64,000 nucleotides of DNA from Thiocapsa bogorovii. GTDB taxonomy: Bacteria > Pseudomonadota > Gammaproteobacteria > Chromatiales > Chromatiaceae. Under the pieces are notes generated by a model that was not told the origin of the DNA, did no database searches, and saw only the letters and a program-made list of their open reading frames with translations. Each line of letters opens with the position of its first letter. Within the stretch, counting starts at the first letter, position 1. Location of the stretch: contig NZ_CP089309.1 of NCBI RefSeq assembly GCF_021228795.1, positions 1,054,001-1,118,000 on the forward strand. Direction: 5' to 3'. A program made the translations under genes and the position numbers. This document shows, piece after piece, positions 1-8,732 of this stretch.

Positions 1-105
1 GTTTTAAAGGGTCCTGATGTGACGACGCCTGTCTTCAGGGCATTAGGGGGCCAGGATGAGGGCCGGACGGCTCGGCGATCGAGAGCCGTCCGTGAGCGCA
101 GACGA

Positions 106-1596
106 TCAGTGCGTCTCCTTCGCCCCGCGGTTGTAGCGATCCTCGAAGCGCACGATGTCGTCCTCGCCGAGATAGCCCCCGGACTGGACCTCGATCAGCT
201 CGAGCATGATGGTGCCGGGATTCTCCAAGCGATGCGACGAGCCGACCGGGATATAGGTCGACTGATTCTCGGTGAGCAGGAACGCCTTCTCGTCGCAGGT
301 CACACGCGCAGTCCCGGAGACGACGATCCAGTGCTCGGCCCGATGATGGTGCATCTGTAACGACAGCGATTCGCCCGGCTTCACGATCAGTCGCTTGACT
401 TGGTAGCGCGGCCCCTGCCCGATGGCCTCGTAAGACCCCCAGGGACGATGGACCCGCTGGTGGTGGCGATACTCGTTGCGCTGCTCGTGCTGTAGGAATT
501 GGGTCACCGCCTTGACGTCCTGCGCATGCTCTTTGGACACGACCAGGACGGCATCCGGTGTCTCGACCACGATCAGGTCCTCGACCCCGACGGCGGCCAG
601 CATCCGGTGGTGGGCAATCAAGAGATTGTTGCGAGCGTCGTGGACGAAGGCATCGCCGTCGAGCACATTGCCGGCCGCATCCTGATCGCGCACCTCCCAG
701 AGCGCCGACCAGGCGCCGACGTCGGACCAGCCGACATCCAAGGGCACGACGACCGCGGGCGGACCGGCACCCCCGGTGTCCCGTGCCAGGGGCTCCATCA
801 CGGCATAGTCGATCGAGTCGCCCGGACAGGCACCGAAGTGTTCGGCATCCAGACGGAGAAAGTCCCCGTCGTGGGTCGCCGCCTCGAAGGCGTCCGCCAC
901 GGCTTGCGCGATATCCGGACGGAACCGCTCGATCAACCCCAGCCAGAGCGATGCGCGCAAGACGAAAATGCCACTGTTCCAGAGGTATTGGCCGGATTCT
1001 AGATAGCCCTCGGCCGTCTCGACATCCGGCTTTTCGACAAAGCCGTTGAGCAGATAGGCGTTCCCGGCGAGACCGTCGACCTCGTAAGCCGGACCCTGCC
1101 GGATGTATCCGTAGCCCGTCTCGGGCTTGCTCGGAACGATCCCGAACGTGACAACGGCGCCTTCGCGCGCAATCAAGCAGGCATCGGCGACGGCCGCTCG
1201 GAAACCGACCTCGTTGCGGATGGTATGGTCGGCCGGCATCACCAGCAGGACCGGATCGCTCCCGCCTCGGATCGCCGCCAGCGCCGCCAGACTCAGCGCC
1301 GGTGCAGTATTGCGTCCCTTTGGCTCAAGGATGATCTCGGCCGGACGACGACCCATCACGCGAAACTGCTCGGCAACCAGGAAGCGGTGCGACTCGTTGC
1401 AGACCACGATGGGATCGATCTGGCCAACGGCTTGGCGCGGGTGCTCCTCGTCGAGCCCGTCGAGCCGGCGCACCGTCTCCTGCAGCATGGTGTGCTCGCT
1501 GGTGAGCGCCAAGAACTGCTTCGGGTAGGCCTCGCGCGAGAGCGGCCACAGCCGCGTTCCCGAGCCGCCGGAGAGAATGACGGGTTGTAGTGGCAT
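106..1596 (-). CDS. manC/algA: Mannose-1-phosphate guanylyltransferase / mannose-6-phosphate isomerase
   Basis: Bifunctional enzyme making GDP-mannose for exopolysaccharide or O-antigen. The N-terminal nucleotidyltransferase begins with the signature GGSGTRLWPLSR near residue 10, with FVEKP further on; the C-terminal type II PMI cupin has QMHHHRAEHW and HRLENPG. At 496 aa it has the usual length of the AlgA/ManC/RfbA class. I chose ATG at 1596 because an AGGAG lies about 7 nt upstream; the longer frame would start at a TTG inside that ribosome site. It is divergent from the phosphatase gene at 1881, so 1597-1880 should hold both promoters. The sequence cannot tell which polysaccharide it serves. 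Confidence 0.93.
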   Translation of the reverse strand: MPLQPVILSGGSGTRLWPLSREAYPKQFLALTSEHTMLQETVRRLDGLDEEHPRQAVGQIDPIVVCNESHRFLVAEQFRVMGRRPAEIILEPKGRNTAPALSLAALAAIRGGSDPVLLVMPADHTIRNEVGFRAAVADACLIAREGAVVTFGIVPSKPETGYGYIRQGPAYEVDGLAGNAYLLNGFVEKPDVETAEGYLESGQYLWNSGIFVLRASLWLGLIERFRPDIAQAVADAFEAATHDGDFLRLDAEHFGACPGDSIDYAVMEPLARDTGGAGPPAVVVPLDVGWSDVGAWSALWEVRDQDAAGNVLDGDAFVHDARNNLLIAHHRMLAAVGVEDLIVVETPDAVLVVSKEHAQDVKAVTQFLQHEQRNEYRHHQRVHRPWGSYEAIGQGPRYQVKRLIVKPGESLSLQMHHHRAEHWIVVSGTARVTCDEKAFLLTENQSTYIPVGSSHRLENPGTIMLELIEVQSGGYLGEDDIVRFEDRYNRGAKETH

Positions 1597-1880
1597 CGAC
1601 GTACTCCTGGTCAAGGATTCCGGATCGTTTACAAGACGTCAAGATTAACGCAATTCGGTCGATGCGACCTCCGAAGCGGTATGCTCGAGCTCGATCGTCA
1701 CACCGGCACTTCGGGTCGACGTGCCCTCGTGAAGCCCGCCGAGCACGGGCTCCTCGCCGATAGACAACGTCACGCGCAGTTGCATCTTCCCCGCGACCGC
1801 CTCACCTGATCCACCAAGGAGAGCTGCGGCCAACTGCACCCGGACGTTCACACGAACACCGATTTAACCAGAGACCCACG

Positions 1881-2693
1881 ATGAAACCCGACCCGAACCT
1901 GATCGGCGACATCCTGCGCGAAGCCGCAGCCACCGAGATCATGCCGCGCTTTCACAGCATCCTCGCCGAGAGGAAGGCCGACGGCAGCCTTGTCACCGAG
2001 GCGGATTTCGCGACCCAGGCACGGATCGTCGAGGCCATCGCACGGGAGTTTCCGGAAACGCCGCTGTTGGGCGAAGAGATGTCCGCCGAAGATCAAGGCC
2101 GTCTCCTCACCGAGACCGACACCGGCGTCTGGATCCTGGATCCGCTCGACGGCACCGGCAACTACGCCAGCGGCTTCCCCGGCTTTTCGATCTCCCTGGC
2201 CTTCGTCGAGCGCGGACAGGTCACCCTGGGCGTCATCTTCGACCCGGTGCGCGACGAGTGCTTCTCCGCCGTACGCGGGTGTGGTGCGACGCTGAACGGC
2301 GAGTCCATCCGCCCCTTCGCCCCCGGTCCGAAGCTCAGTGATTGCCTGGCGATGATCGACATGAAACGTCTCCCGCCCGAGCGCATCCCCGCGCTGTTTC
2401 GGCCCGGCGGCTTTCGCTCCCAGAGAAACCTCGGATCGGTCGCGCTGGATTGGTGCTGGTTGGCCGCCGGCCGTTACCAGCTCTATCTCCATGGCGGCCA
2501 AAAACTCTGGGACTATGCCGCCGGGCACCTGATCGCATCCGAGGCCGGGGCTGCGTCGCGACTCTACGCCGACCGAGGCGCCACGGAGGCCACCGACTTC
2601 AGCCTGTCCCCCAGACTTGCCGTCGCGGCGTCCGACGACGCGCTGCTGCAACGCTGGCTCGACTTCGTCGACCTGCCGATGCGTTCGGCCTGA
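1881..2693 (+). CDS. Inositol monophosphatase family phosphatase (CysQ/SuhB-like)
   Basis: Mg-dependent phosphatase of the IMPase/FBPase superfamily, 270 aa. The metal-binding motifs are visible in order: GEEMS near residue 63, LDPLDGTGNY (DPxDGTxN) near residue 88, and KLWDYAAGHLIASEAGA (WDxAAGxLI..EAGG) near residue 212. Substrate is unclear from sequence: inositol-1-phosphate, 3'-phosphoadenosine phosphates or a sugar phosphate are all handled by this family. Start ATG 1881 is preceded by an AGAG-type site. It is followed 64 nt later by the Sel1-repeat gene, possibly co-transcribed. Confidence 0.9.
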   Translation: MKPDPNLIGDILREAAATEIMPRFHSILAERKADGSLVTEADFATQARIVEAIAREFPETPLLGEEMSAEDQGRLLTETDTGVWILDPLDGTGNYASGFPGFSISLAFVERGQVTLGVIFDPVRDECFSAVRGCGATLNGESIRPFAPGPKLSDCLAMIDMKRLPPERIPALFRPGGFRSQRNLGSVALDWCWLAAGRYQLYLHGGQKLWDYAAGHLIASEAGAASRLYADRGATEATDFSLSPRLAVAASDDALLQRWLDFVDLPMRSA

Positions 2694-2757
2694 GCGGCAC
2701 GTGCCCTCGCGCAACGGCACCGGCATCCCCCGACACCATCACCACGAGGAATCCAGC

Positions 2758-3201
2758 ATGACCGAAGAGATCACCGACCTTGACATGGCCCTGTCGAGCG
2801 GCATTACCGCCTTCGAATACAAACAATTCTCGCGCGCCGCGGGCCTCCTTTCGCCGCTCGCCGAGCAGGGGATCCCAGACGCCCAATATCGAATCGCCAT
2901 CATGGCCCAGAACGGTCTCGGCATGCTGCCCAACCCACTGCTGGCCTACACCTCCATGAAGCGCGCGGCCGAAGCCGGCCTCGCCCTCGCCCAGCACGGG
3001 CTCGCCTTCATGTACATGGAAGGCGAATGCACCGACAAGAATCCGGAAAAGGCCGTGCATTGGTTCAAGAAGGCTGCCGAGCAAGGTCTCGTCGGCTCCC
3101 TGACCACGCTCGCCATGATGTACGAGCAAGGCCACGGCGTGGAGAAGGATCTCGACGAGGCTAACCGGCTCTATCGGCTTGCCGGTTTCGACGAACGTTG
3201 A
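2758..3201 (+). CDS. Sel1-like tetratricopeptide repeat protein
   Basis: A 147-residue all-helical repeat protein. Sel1-type units are visible: PDAQYRIAIMAQNGLGM, ALAQHGLAFMYMEGECTDKN, AVHWFKKAAEQG and LTTLAMMYEQGHGVEKD. These repeats act as protein-protein scaffolds; no catalytic residues and no signal peptide are seen, so it should be cytosolic. ATG 2758 has ACGAGGA upstream, whereas the longer frame begins inside the preceding gene. The partner is unknown. Confidence 0.85.
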   Translation: MTEEITDLDMALSSGITAFEYKQFSRAAGLLSPLAEQGIPDAQYRIAIMAQNGLGMLPNPLLAYTSMKRAAEAGLALAQHGLAFMYMEGECTDKNPEKAVHWFKKAAEQGLVGSLTTLAMMYEQGHGVEKDLDEANRLYRLAGFDER

Positions 3202-3312
3202 TCCGAGCCGTGGAACTCGGATCGCTCGATGCCGGCGCGACCGGGCCGTATCCACACCCAGACGGCTGGCTAGCCATGAGTAAGCACCGCAGGTATACTA
3301 CGCAGCTGCGTT

Positions 3313-3399
3313 GCCGGGGTGGCGAAATTGGTAGACGCATCAGACTCAAAATCTGACGGTGGCAACACCATGCCGGTTCGAGTCCGGCCCTCGGTACCA
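3313..3399 (+). tRNA. tRNA-Leu (anticodon CAA)
   Basis: Class II tRNA of 87 nt with encoded CCA. The acceptor GCCGGGG pairs with CCTCGGT (two G-U pairs), the anticodon stem TCAGA/TCTGA encloses loop CTCAAAA giving anticodon CAA, a long variable arm follows, and the T arm carries GGTTCGAGTCC. The gene is intact, but its 3' part from 3342 is the attL core: the same 58 bp recur at 24246. The working 3' half may therefore have been supplied by the island. Confidence 0.96.
3342..3399 (+). repeat. attL: 58-bp island core repeat in tRNA-Leu
   Basis: The bases from the anticodon stem to the CCA end of tRNA-Leu are repeated exactly at 24246-24303. This is the classic footprint of a tyrosine-integrase element using a tRNA anticodon loop as attB. 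The repeat stops exactly at the CCA end. Confidence 0.93.
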
Positions 3400-3410
3400 A
3401 TAAAAGACAA

Positions 3411-3441
3411 GGGGTTAGGCCAAACGCCTAGCCCCTTTTTT
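3411..3441 (+). terminator. Rho-independent terminator after tRNA-Leu (island-borne copy)
   Basis: The stem GGGGTTAGGC/GCCTAGCCCC (one G-U) with a 5-nt loop is followed by six T. The same stem occurs after attR at 24315. The bases between CCA and the hairpin differ, so the island appears to bring its own terminator to the reconstituted tRNA. Confidence 0.85.
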
Positions 3442-3459
3442 GTTGCTGGACCTGTCCGC

Positions 3460-3621
3460 GTCGCACTCTCGTCGCACTGCAAAACAACACCCCACAACAA
3501 GAGCACCACCCGCAACCTCCCCCGCTAGACCATCTGTCCACGCCTGCGATCGACCGACCTGGAGCAGCAAAACCGACCCTCGGGGCGCCCGTTTTCCGCC
3601 GTACTGCGACCTAAGTGCGAC
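3460..3621. promoter_or_regulatory. Candidate integrase arm-type sites (left end)
   Basis: GTCGCACT occurs twice with an 11-bp period at 3460-3467 and 3471-3478. It occurs again inverted at 3603-3610 (AC variant, ACTGCGAC) and 3614-3621, also 11 bp apart. The direct pair recurs within a 23-bp identity at the right end (24124-24142). Helically phased tandem sites inside both ends are what arm-type integrase or excisionase binding looks like. The rest of 3442-3865 holds no convincing gene. Confidence 0.6.
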
Positions 3622-3865
3622 GAAACACCGCATGATGCCTGTGATGTCATTTCAGTACATAAGGTTAGAAGCTAAGTGCTTCAGACTTTGTATCTGATGT
3701 TGGCGTTTGCGGTGCTTTATCGTAGACTGTTGGTGAAGAGAAGCAGGCCCCGAATCGGCGGCAACCGAAACGAGGCCCTAACCACCACCAGCCTGATGAT
3801 GAGGTTCGGCAATGGCTACCGCGAAGTATACCGCCCGCAACAGCATGACCATGGGAGCCTGACCC

Positions 3866-4969
3866 ATGGCAAGCATCACGGAACACAGCACCAGCACCGG
3901 CGCCAAGAGATACCGCGTCGAGATTCGCCTGAAGGGCTACCCGGCTCAGTGCCAGACCTTCGAGCGAAAGACCGACGCCCGGCGATGGGCGAGCCAGACG
4001 GAAGCCGCGATCCGCGAGGGACGGCACTTCAAAACAGCCGAAGCCAAGAAACACACACTCGCCGACCTGATCGACCGCTACACCCGCGACGTGCTGCCGA
4101 GACCCCCTCGCAAGTCCAAGCGCCCGCGCGGGGAGCGAAGCAAGCAAATCATTAAGGCGCAGCTCGAATGGTGGAAGGCAGAACTCGGCGCCTACACCCT
4201 CGCCGACGTGACGCCCGCCAAGATCGTCGAGGCCCGCGACAAGCTCGCCAGATCCACCAAGCGCGACGGCACGACCTTCTCGCCCTCTACCGTGGTCCGC
4301 TACATGGCCCCGCTATCCCATGCCTTCGGGATCGCGGTTCGCGAATGGGGATGGCTGGACGATTCGCCGATGCGAAAGGTAGACCGGCCGTCCGAACCGG
4401 ACGGCCGCGTCCGATTCCTGTCCGGCGAGGAGCGCACCGCCCTCCTGAACGCCTGTACCGAATCCAAGAACCCTTGGCTCTACATCGTCGTTCTTCTCGC
4501 CCTGTCCACCGGCATGCGCAAGGGTGAACTGACGAATCTGCGCTGGCCGGACCTGGATCTCCCGAATCGACGGATCACCCTGCGCGAAACCAAGAACGGC
4601 GAGATCCGCGTCGTGCCGTTGGCCGGCCCTGCGCTTGAGGCACTGAAAGCACATGCCAAGGTCCGCCGCCTGGATACCGATCTCGTGTTTCCAGCCCCGG
4701 CGAAGCCCCCGAAGGCCGTCAAGCCGATGGATTTCCGGGCGGCGTGGGAAGCGGCACTGAAGCGCGCCGAGATCACCGATTTCCACTTCCATGACTTGCG
4801 CCACACCACGGCTTCCTACCTCGCCATGAACGGCGCGAGCCTCGCCGAGATCGCGGAAGTCTTGGGACACAAGACCCTCGCCATGGTGAAGCGTTACGCG
4901 CACCTCTCCGAAGCCCATACGGCCGGCGTGGTCGAGCGGATGAACCGCGCGATCTTCGGGGAGGGTTGA
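3866..4969 (+). CDS. int: Tyrosine recombinase (island integrase)
   Basis: Catalyses site-specific integration and excision of the island at tRNA-Leu. In this 367-aa protein the catalytic set is complete: R218 (STGMRKGEL), K243 (TKNGE), H309 and R312 (HDLRHT), H335 (LGHKT) and Y344 (KRYAHLS). The N-terminal 60 residues resemble an arm-binding domain, and residues 65-165 the SAM-like core-binding domain. It is the first gene inside attL and reads into the island, as usual for tRNA-targeting elements. It ends 3 nt before the next gene. Confidence 0.95.
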   Translation: MASITEHSTSTGAKRYRVEIRLKGYPAQCQTFERKTDARRWASQTEAAIREGRHFKTAEAKKHTLADLIDRYTRDVLPRPPRKSKRPRGERSKQIIKAQLEWWKAELGAYTLADVTPAKIVEARDKLARSTKRDGTTFSPSTVVRYMAPLSHAFGIAVREWGWLDDSPMRKVDRPSEPDGRVRFLSGEERTALLNACTESKNPWLYIVVLLALSTGMRKGELTNLRWPDLDLPNRRITLRETKNGEIRVVPLAGPALEALKAHAKVRRLDTDLVFPAPAKPPKAVKPMDFRAAWEAALKRAEITDFHFHDLRHTTASYLAMNGASLAEIAEVLGHKTLAMVKRYAHLSEAHTAGVVERMNRAIFGEG

Positions 4970-4972
4970 GGG

Positions 4973-5560
4973 ATGACCCCAACCGTTGACTGGATTCGTT
5001 TTCTAGTCCTGATGGACGGGCAGTGTGAGCCGGGGCTTTCGGAATACGAGGTCTCGGAGTCCATGGCAAGGCTGGCACACCCCGGCGAGGAGGCATGGGA
5101 TGAGATGACTGCAATCGAGCGAGCCGATTGGCGCGTCATTCAGCAGGAATCACAGCTCGCCCTACCCTGCCACCCGAGCGACGTGAAGCGATGGGCCGAC
5201 AGTCAATTCCTGGATATCAGCCAAGAGCTGCAATACGCGATCAATGACGAGGAGATCGAGCGCATCCGCTTGAGTGAGCCCGAGCCAAGCGGAGCGCCTG
5301 GACGGATTGATTCCAGCGAGGTCGCGCGGGCGCGGGCCGACAAGCGGTGGGCGAAGCTCAATTCAGCGAAGACCGAGATCGAGCGCGAGGCGTTGCCCAT
5401 GATTGTGCGCGGACAGATGAACCACGCTCAGATCGCCGCCGAACTCCGAGAGCGCGAGGAATTCAAGGCGTGCAGTCCTGCGCAGATAAGGAATGCCGTG
5501 AAGACCGCATGCAGGGAAGCGGGGCGTGAAGACCTCATCCTCGGCATCAAGCCCACCTGA
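4973..5560 (+). CDS. Hypothetical protein downstream of integrase
   Basis: A 195-aa soluble, acidic protein I do not recognise. ATG 4973 has GAGGG just upstream, overlapping the integrase stop, so the two are probably translated from one mRNA. The C-terminal third (about residues 130-185) has helix-turn-helix-like character (HAQIAAELREREEF, then PAQIRNAVKTACREAG), suggesting DNA binding. A role as excisionase partner or regulator is only a guess from position. Confidence 0.7.
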   Translation: MTPTVDWIRFLVLMDGQCEPGLSEYEVSESMARLAHPGEEAWDEMTAIERADWRVIQQESQLALPCHPSDVKRWADSQFLDISQELQYAINDEEIERIRLSEPEPSGAPGRIDSSEVARARADKRWAKLNSAKTEIEREALPMIVRGQMNHAQIAAELREREEFKACSPAQIRNAVKTACREAGREDLILGIKPT

Positions 5561-5592
5561 CCGCCGACAGACCCCAGGGTATGCATTATCCG

Positions 5593-5612
5593 ACCCCCGC
5601 ATATGCGGGGGT
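5593..5612. promoter_or_regulatory. Perfect 20-bp palindrome upstream of AlpA-like gene
   Basis: ACCCCCGCATATGCGGGGGT is an uninterrupted palindrome between the hypothetical gene and the AlpA-like gene. A partial echo (CGCATAAGCGGGG) follows directly. No T-run follows, so an operator is likelier than a terminator. Confidence 0.45.
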
Positions 5613-5709
5613 TCACGCATAAGCGGGGCAGACGCGCCCCCAATTCGCGCCGAACATGCTCAACAACAAGCGGCAACACCTGCCCCTTGAAGCACTCACA
5701 AGGCATGTT

Positions 5710-5922
5710 ATGGCGAACCGAAACCTTCTGACCGTCAAGCAATTCGCCGACGCCAACCCCGCATTCACCGAAGCCGGGATCCGCTGGCAGATTTTCAATG
5801 AGAGGCACAACGGGCTCGCCGAGTCCGGCGCGATCCTGCGTCGCGGGCGCCGCGTCTACATCGACGTGGACCGCTATTTCGCTTGGCTCGATCAATCCAA
5901 TGGCGTGCAGGCTGCGGCGTGA
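5710..5922 (+). CDS. AlpA-like excisionase/regulator
   Basis: A 70-aa winged-helix protein of the type placed between integrase and replication genes in P4-like islands. NLLTVKQFADANPAF forms the MerR-like helix-turn-helix, then GIRWQIFN, GAILRRGRRVYIDVDRYFAWL provides the wing and final helix. Such proteins control integrase expression or act as recombination directionality factors. I prefer ATG 5710 over 5656, because the family normally starts right before the HTH and the upstream ATG has no ribosome site. Confidence 0.75.
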   Translation: MANRNLLTVKQFADANPAFTEAGIRWQIFNERHNGLAESGAILRRGRRVYIDVDRYFAWLDQSNGVQAAA

Positions 5923-5934
5923 GGGGATCGGCCA

Positions 5935-6132
5935 ATGAATCCGACCCCCAAAAACAGGCGCGGCCCGACCGGGGACGAGACCGGGCGAGCCGCCGAACAC
6001 CAACCAGAACAGCGGCTTAATCGTAGCATCGAGGTCGGCATCTGTCGCGCCGCCGTCGCTGCTTGCCTCGCCGGTATTGCAATCACCGTGTGGGCTTTCG
6101 GTGTCGGCTCGGCTCTCGGAGGTGCAGCATGA
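5935..6132 (+). CDS. Small single-pass membrane protein
   Basis: 65 aa. The polar N-terminal half is rich in Pro, Arg and Glu; a hydrophobic helix follows (about residues 38-62, AAVAACLAGIAITVWAFGVG). GAGGGG precedes the ATG. The stop overlaps the start of the primase-helicase gene by ATGA, suggesting coupled translation. No known family; it might be a membrane anchor or a small regulatory protein. Confidence 0.65.
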   Translation: MNPTPKNRRGPTGDETGRAAEHQPEQRLNRSIEVGICRAAVAACLAGIAITVWAFGVGSALGGAA

Positions 6133-8723
6133 TGCAGCTAGCGCGATCGAAAGGCCCCGTCACCAACACCGCGCTGGAAACCTGGACGCTCACGTTCGAG
6201 GAGCTGACGGAGACGTTCCAGCGGACCCCGCGCGTCGGGCGCAAGGATGGAAGCTACTTCGTGCGCGGCCCCTTTTCCGAGGGCTACCCGACCCGCGGCG
6301 ACGCGCATATCACCGAGGCGGCGCTGCTGATACTGGATGGAGACAGCACGCTCGACCCCGAAACCGGCGAGATCACCCCCGGCGCACCTCATCCCATGCT
6401 GGTGCATGAGGCGTTGCGCGATCTGGACATTGCCCATGTCGTCTATACGAGCGCGAGCCACGGACAACCCGGCAAGGGGAACCGCTACCGCGTGTTGATC
6501 CCGGCGACGATCCCCGACACGACGGCGCTGTCCGCTTGCGTGGAGTGGACTAGCGACCAACTGCACCGCGCAGGCGTGGCGGTGGCGGACGTGAAGGAGA
6601 ATCACACCTGGAGCCAGCCGTGGTACTTCACGCGCAAGGCAACCCCCGAGGCCGAGTATTTGGTCTATGTCTGCGACACCGAGGAAGTCTTCGACGTGGG
6701 CGCGTGCGTCGCGTGGAAGGCCGCGCAAGATCCGCTGACCCCGCAGACACTGGAAGCGGCGGCGCTGGCGGGACCGAAACACGGATCGGGCGGCGGACTG
6801 TTCCGCCAGTACAACGCGCTTCACGGCAACCCCGAGGCCATGCTGGCAGTCTTGCAGGGGCACGGCTACGCGCTGAAGAACCGATCCGGCACGCTCAACG
6901 GGGAGCCGGTCTATCGGTTGTTGGCCCCCGGCTCGACGAGCAGCACGCCCGGCGTTGCGCTCTACAAAGCCCGCGACGGGCGATGGTTGGTTGCCAGTCA
7001 TCACGGCGCGCATGACCCCCTGAGCGCGGCCCCGAGTAACGACGCCTTCGATTTGCTCAGGATCTTCGAGCACGGCGGCGATCAGGCCAGAGCGATGAAC
7101 GCTTGGCGCAAGATCCTGGACCCCCGGCCGGTAGTGCGCATCGTGGGCGGGGCACTTCCCGGCAACCTCAGCGCGGCGGCGAAGGCGTTGGCGGGCGTGC
7201 AGCCCCCGGCTGTTTTTCAGCGCGGGCAGACGCTCTGTCGAGTGGCGCACCTGGAAGAGACCGGCGAGATCCAAGGCTGCACCATCCCCAAAGGAACGGC
7301 CACCATCGTGACCCTGCAACGCGCGGGGCTGATGGTCGAGCTTGGCAGGGCGGCCAAGTGGGAGCGCAAATCCGAAAACGACGAATGGTATGAAGTCGAC
7401 CCGTGCAGCAAGGTGACGGCGGCGCTGCTGGAAGGCGTCGGCAATTGGGAGGGAATGCCGAGCCTCTTGGGAATCAGCGAGGCCCCCATCCTGCGCGACG
7501 ACGGTACCTTGCATGCACAAGCGGGGTATGACCGGGCGACCCGGCTCTATGTCGAGGGGCGCTTTCCCGGATTCCAGCTGCCGGAGCGCATCTCTCTTGA
7601 CGATGCCCAACGGGCGGCGGCGTTCCTGCTCCAACCCTTTCTGGAGTTCCCGTTCGTCGAGAGTCGGCTGGATCATGCCGTGGTGCTGGCTTACCTGCTG
7701 ACCCTCGCACTGCGCCCGCAGATCCAGACGGCCCCCCTGGTCTGCGTATCGGCCACCACCCCCGGCACGGGGAAGGGGTTGTTGGTCGAGGCGTGCAACC
7801 TACTGGTGCGTGGGCGCGACGCGGCCATCATGCCCGCCATTCAAGGCACCAGCGCCGAGGAGGAGACCCGTAAGCGGATTACGGCCCTGCTGCTGCAAGG
7901 CGTCTCGTCGATCAACCTGGACAACTGGACCCGACCCATCGGCGGCGAGGCGCTGAACGCCCTGCTCACGGCCGGGGAATGGTCCGATCGGATCTTGGGG
8001 CGTAGCGAGACGGTTTCGCTGCCGGCGCGTCTCGCCCTCGCGGCCACCGGCAACAATCTCAGCGTGCGGGGCGACATGACCCGGCGAAGCCTGCTGATCC
8101 AACTGGACGCAGGCGTGGAGCGGCCCGAGCTGCGCGCCTTCAAGGAGCCGAACCTGACAGGCATGGTGACACGGCGGCGCGGCGAGCTGCTGGCGGCGCT
8201 GTTCGCCATCCTCAAAGCCTACCGGCAAGCGCATCAACCGGGCGTGTGCGAACGGCTGTTGGGGCGTTTCGAGCCGTGGAGCATGGCGGTTGCGGCGCCG
8301 ATTCGCTGGCTCGGGTATCCCGATCCGACCGAATCACAGGCCCGCTTGCGCGAAGCAGACCCGGAGGCCGACAAGCTGGAGCTGTTCCTGAGCGCGTGGT
8401 TCGACATCCGGGGCGCGCAATGGACCACGGCGGCTGAACTGCTGCGCGAGGCCGAGGCGGTGGACTCATTCAGCACGACGCACAATGCCAAGCGTGCGGC
8501 ACTCTCCGAGGCCCTGCTGGATGTCGCCAACGACGGGCGCGGGCGGATCAACCGCAAGGCGCTTGGATGGTATCTGCGCCACTTCGAGGGACGCATCGCG
8601 GGCGGGTTGCGCTTGATGAAGAAACCGCGCATCGGCAGCACCAAGGTCGCCCATGAGTACCGCGTCGAACGGCTCGCGGACTCACATTGGGCTGCCACCG
8701 GCACGGTCGGGCACCCGTTTTGA
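6129..8723 (+). CDS. Primase-helicase / replication protein of the island
   Basis: An 864-aa protein with an N-terminal RepB-like primase region. LILDGDSTLD near residue 75 and SASHGQPGKGNRYRVLIPAT near residue 110 fit the acidic and His/Arg catalytic strands of archaeo-eukaryotic type primases. A helicase domain follows, with Walker A TTPGTGKG near residues 540-550, an acidic strand SSINLDNW near residue 595 and the sensor ATGNN near residue 640. Phage P4-type islands use such fusions to replicate after excision. ATG 6129 overlaps the upstream stop. The inverted TAGGGTTTC array begins 10 nt after the stop and is a natural origin candidate. Exact family assignment needs profile searches. Confidence 0.8.
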   Translation: MMQLARSKGPVTNTALETWTLTFEELTETFQRTPRVGRKDGSYFVRGPFSEGYPTRGDAHITEAALLILDGDSTLDPETGEITPGAPHPMLVHEALRDLDIAHVVYTSASHGQPGKGNRYRVLIPATIPDTTALSACVEWTSDQLHRAGVAVADVKENHTWSQPWYFTRKATPEAEYLVYVCDTEEVFDVGACVAWKAAQDPLTPQTLEAAALAGPKHGSGGGLFRQYNALHGNPEAMLAVLQGHGYALKNRSGTLNGEPVYRLLAPGSTSSTPGVALYKARDGRWLVASHHGAHDPLSAAPSNDAFDLLRIFEHGGDQARAMNAWRKILDPRPVVRIVGGALPGNLSAAAKALAGVQPPAVFQRGQTLCRVAHLEETGEIQGCTIPKGTATIVTLQRAGLMVELGRAAKWERKSENDEWYEVDPCSKVTAALLEGVGNWEGMPSLLGISEAPILRDDGTLHAQAGYDRATRLYVEGRFPGFQLPERISLDDAQRAAAFLLQPFLEFPFVESRLDHAVVLAYLLTLALRPQIQTAPLVCVSATTPGTGKGLLVEACNLLVRGRDAAIMPAIQGTSAEEETRKRITALLLQGVSSINLDNWTRPIGGEALNALLTAGEWSDRILGRSETVSLPARLALAATGNNLSVRGDMTRRSLLIQLDAGVERPELRAFKEPNLTGMVTRRRGELLAALFAILKAYRQAHQPGVCERLLGRFEPWSMAVAAPIRWLGYPDPTESQARLREADPEADKLELFLSAWFDIRGAQWTTAAELLREAEAVDSFSTTHNAKRAALSEALLDVANDGRGRINRKALGWYLRHFEGRIAGGLRLMKKPRIGSTKVAHEYRVERLADSHWAATGTVGHPF

Positions 8724-8732
8724 GGGCGAAAA

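Noticed and set aside
1645-1851. 68-codon minus-strand ORF between manC and the phosphatase gene
   Set aside because: GTG start without a ribosome site, no recognisable domain, and it sits in a region expected to hold divergent promoters.
6138-7676. 512-codon antisense ORF over the primase-helicase
   Set aside because: Arg/Gln/Ala-rich translation typical of the antisense of high-GC coding sequence; the sense protein has clear motifs.
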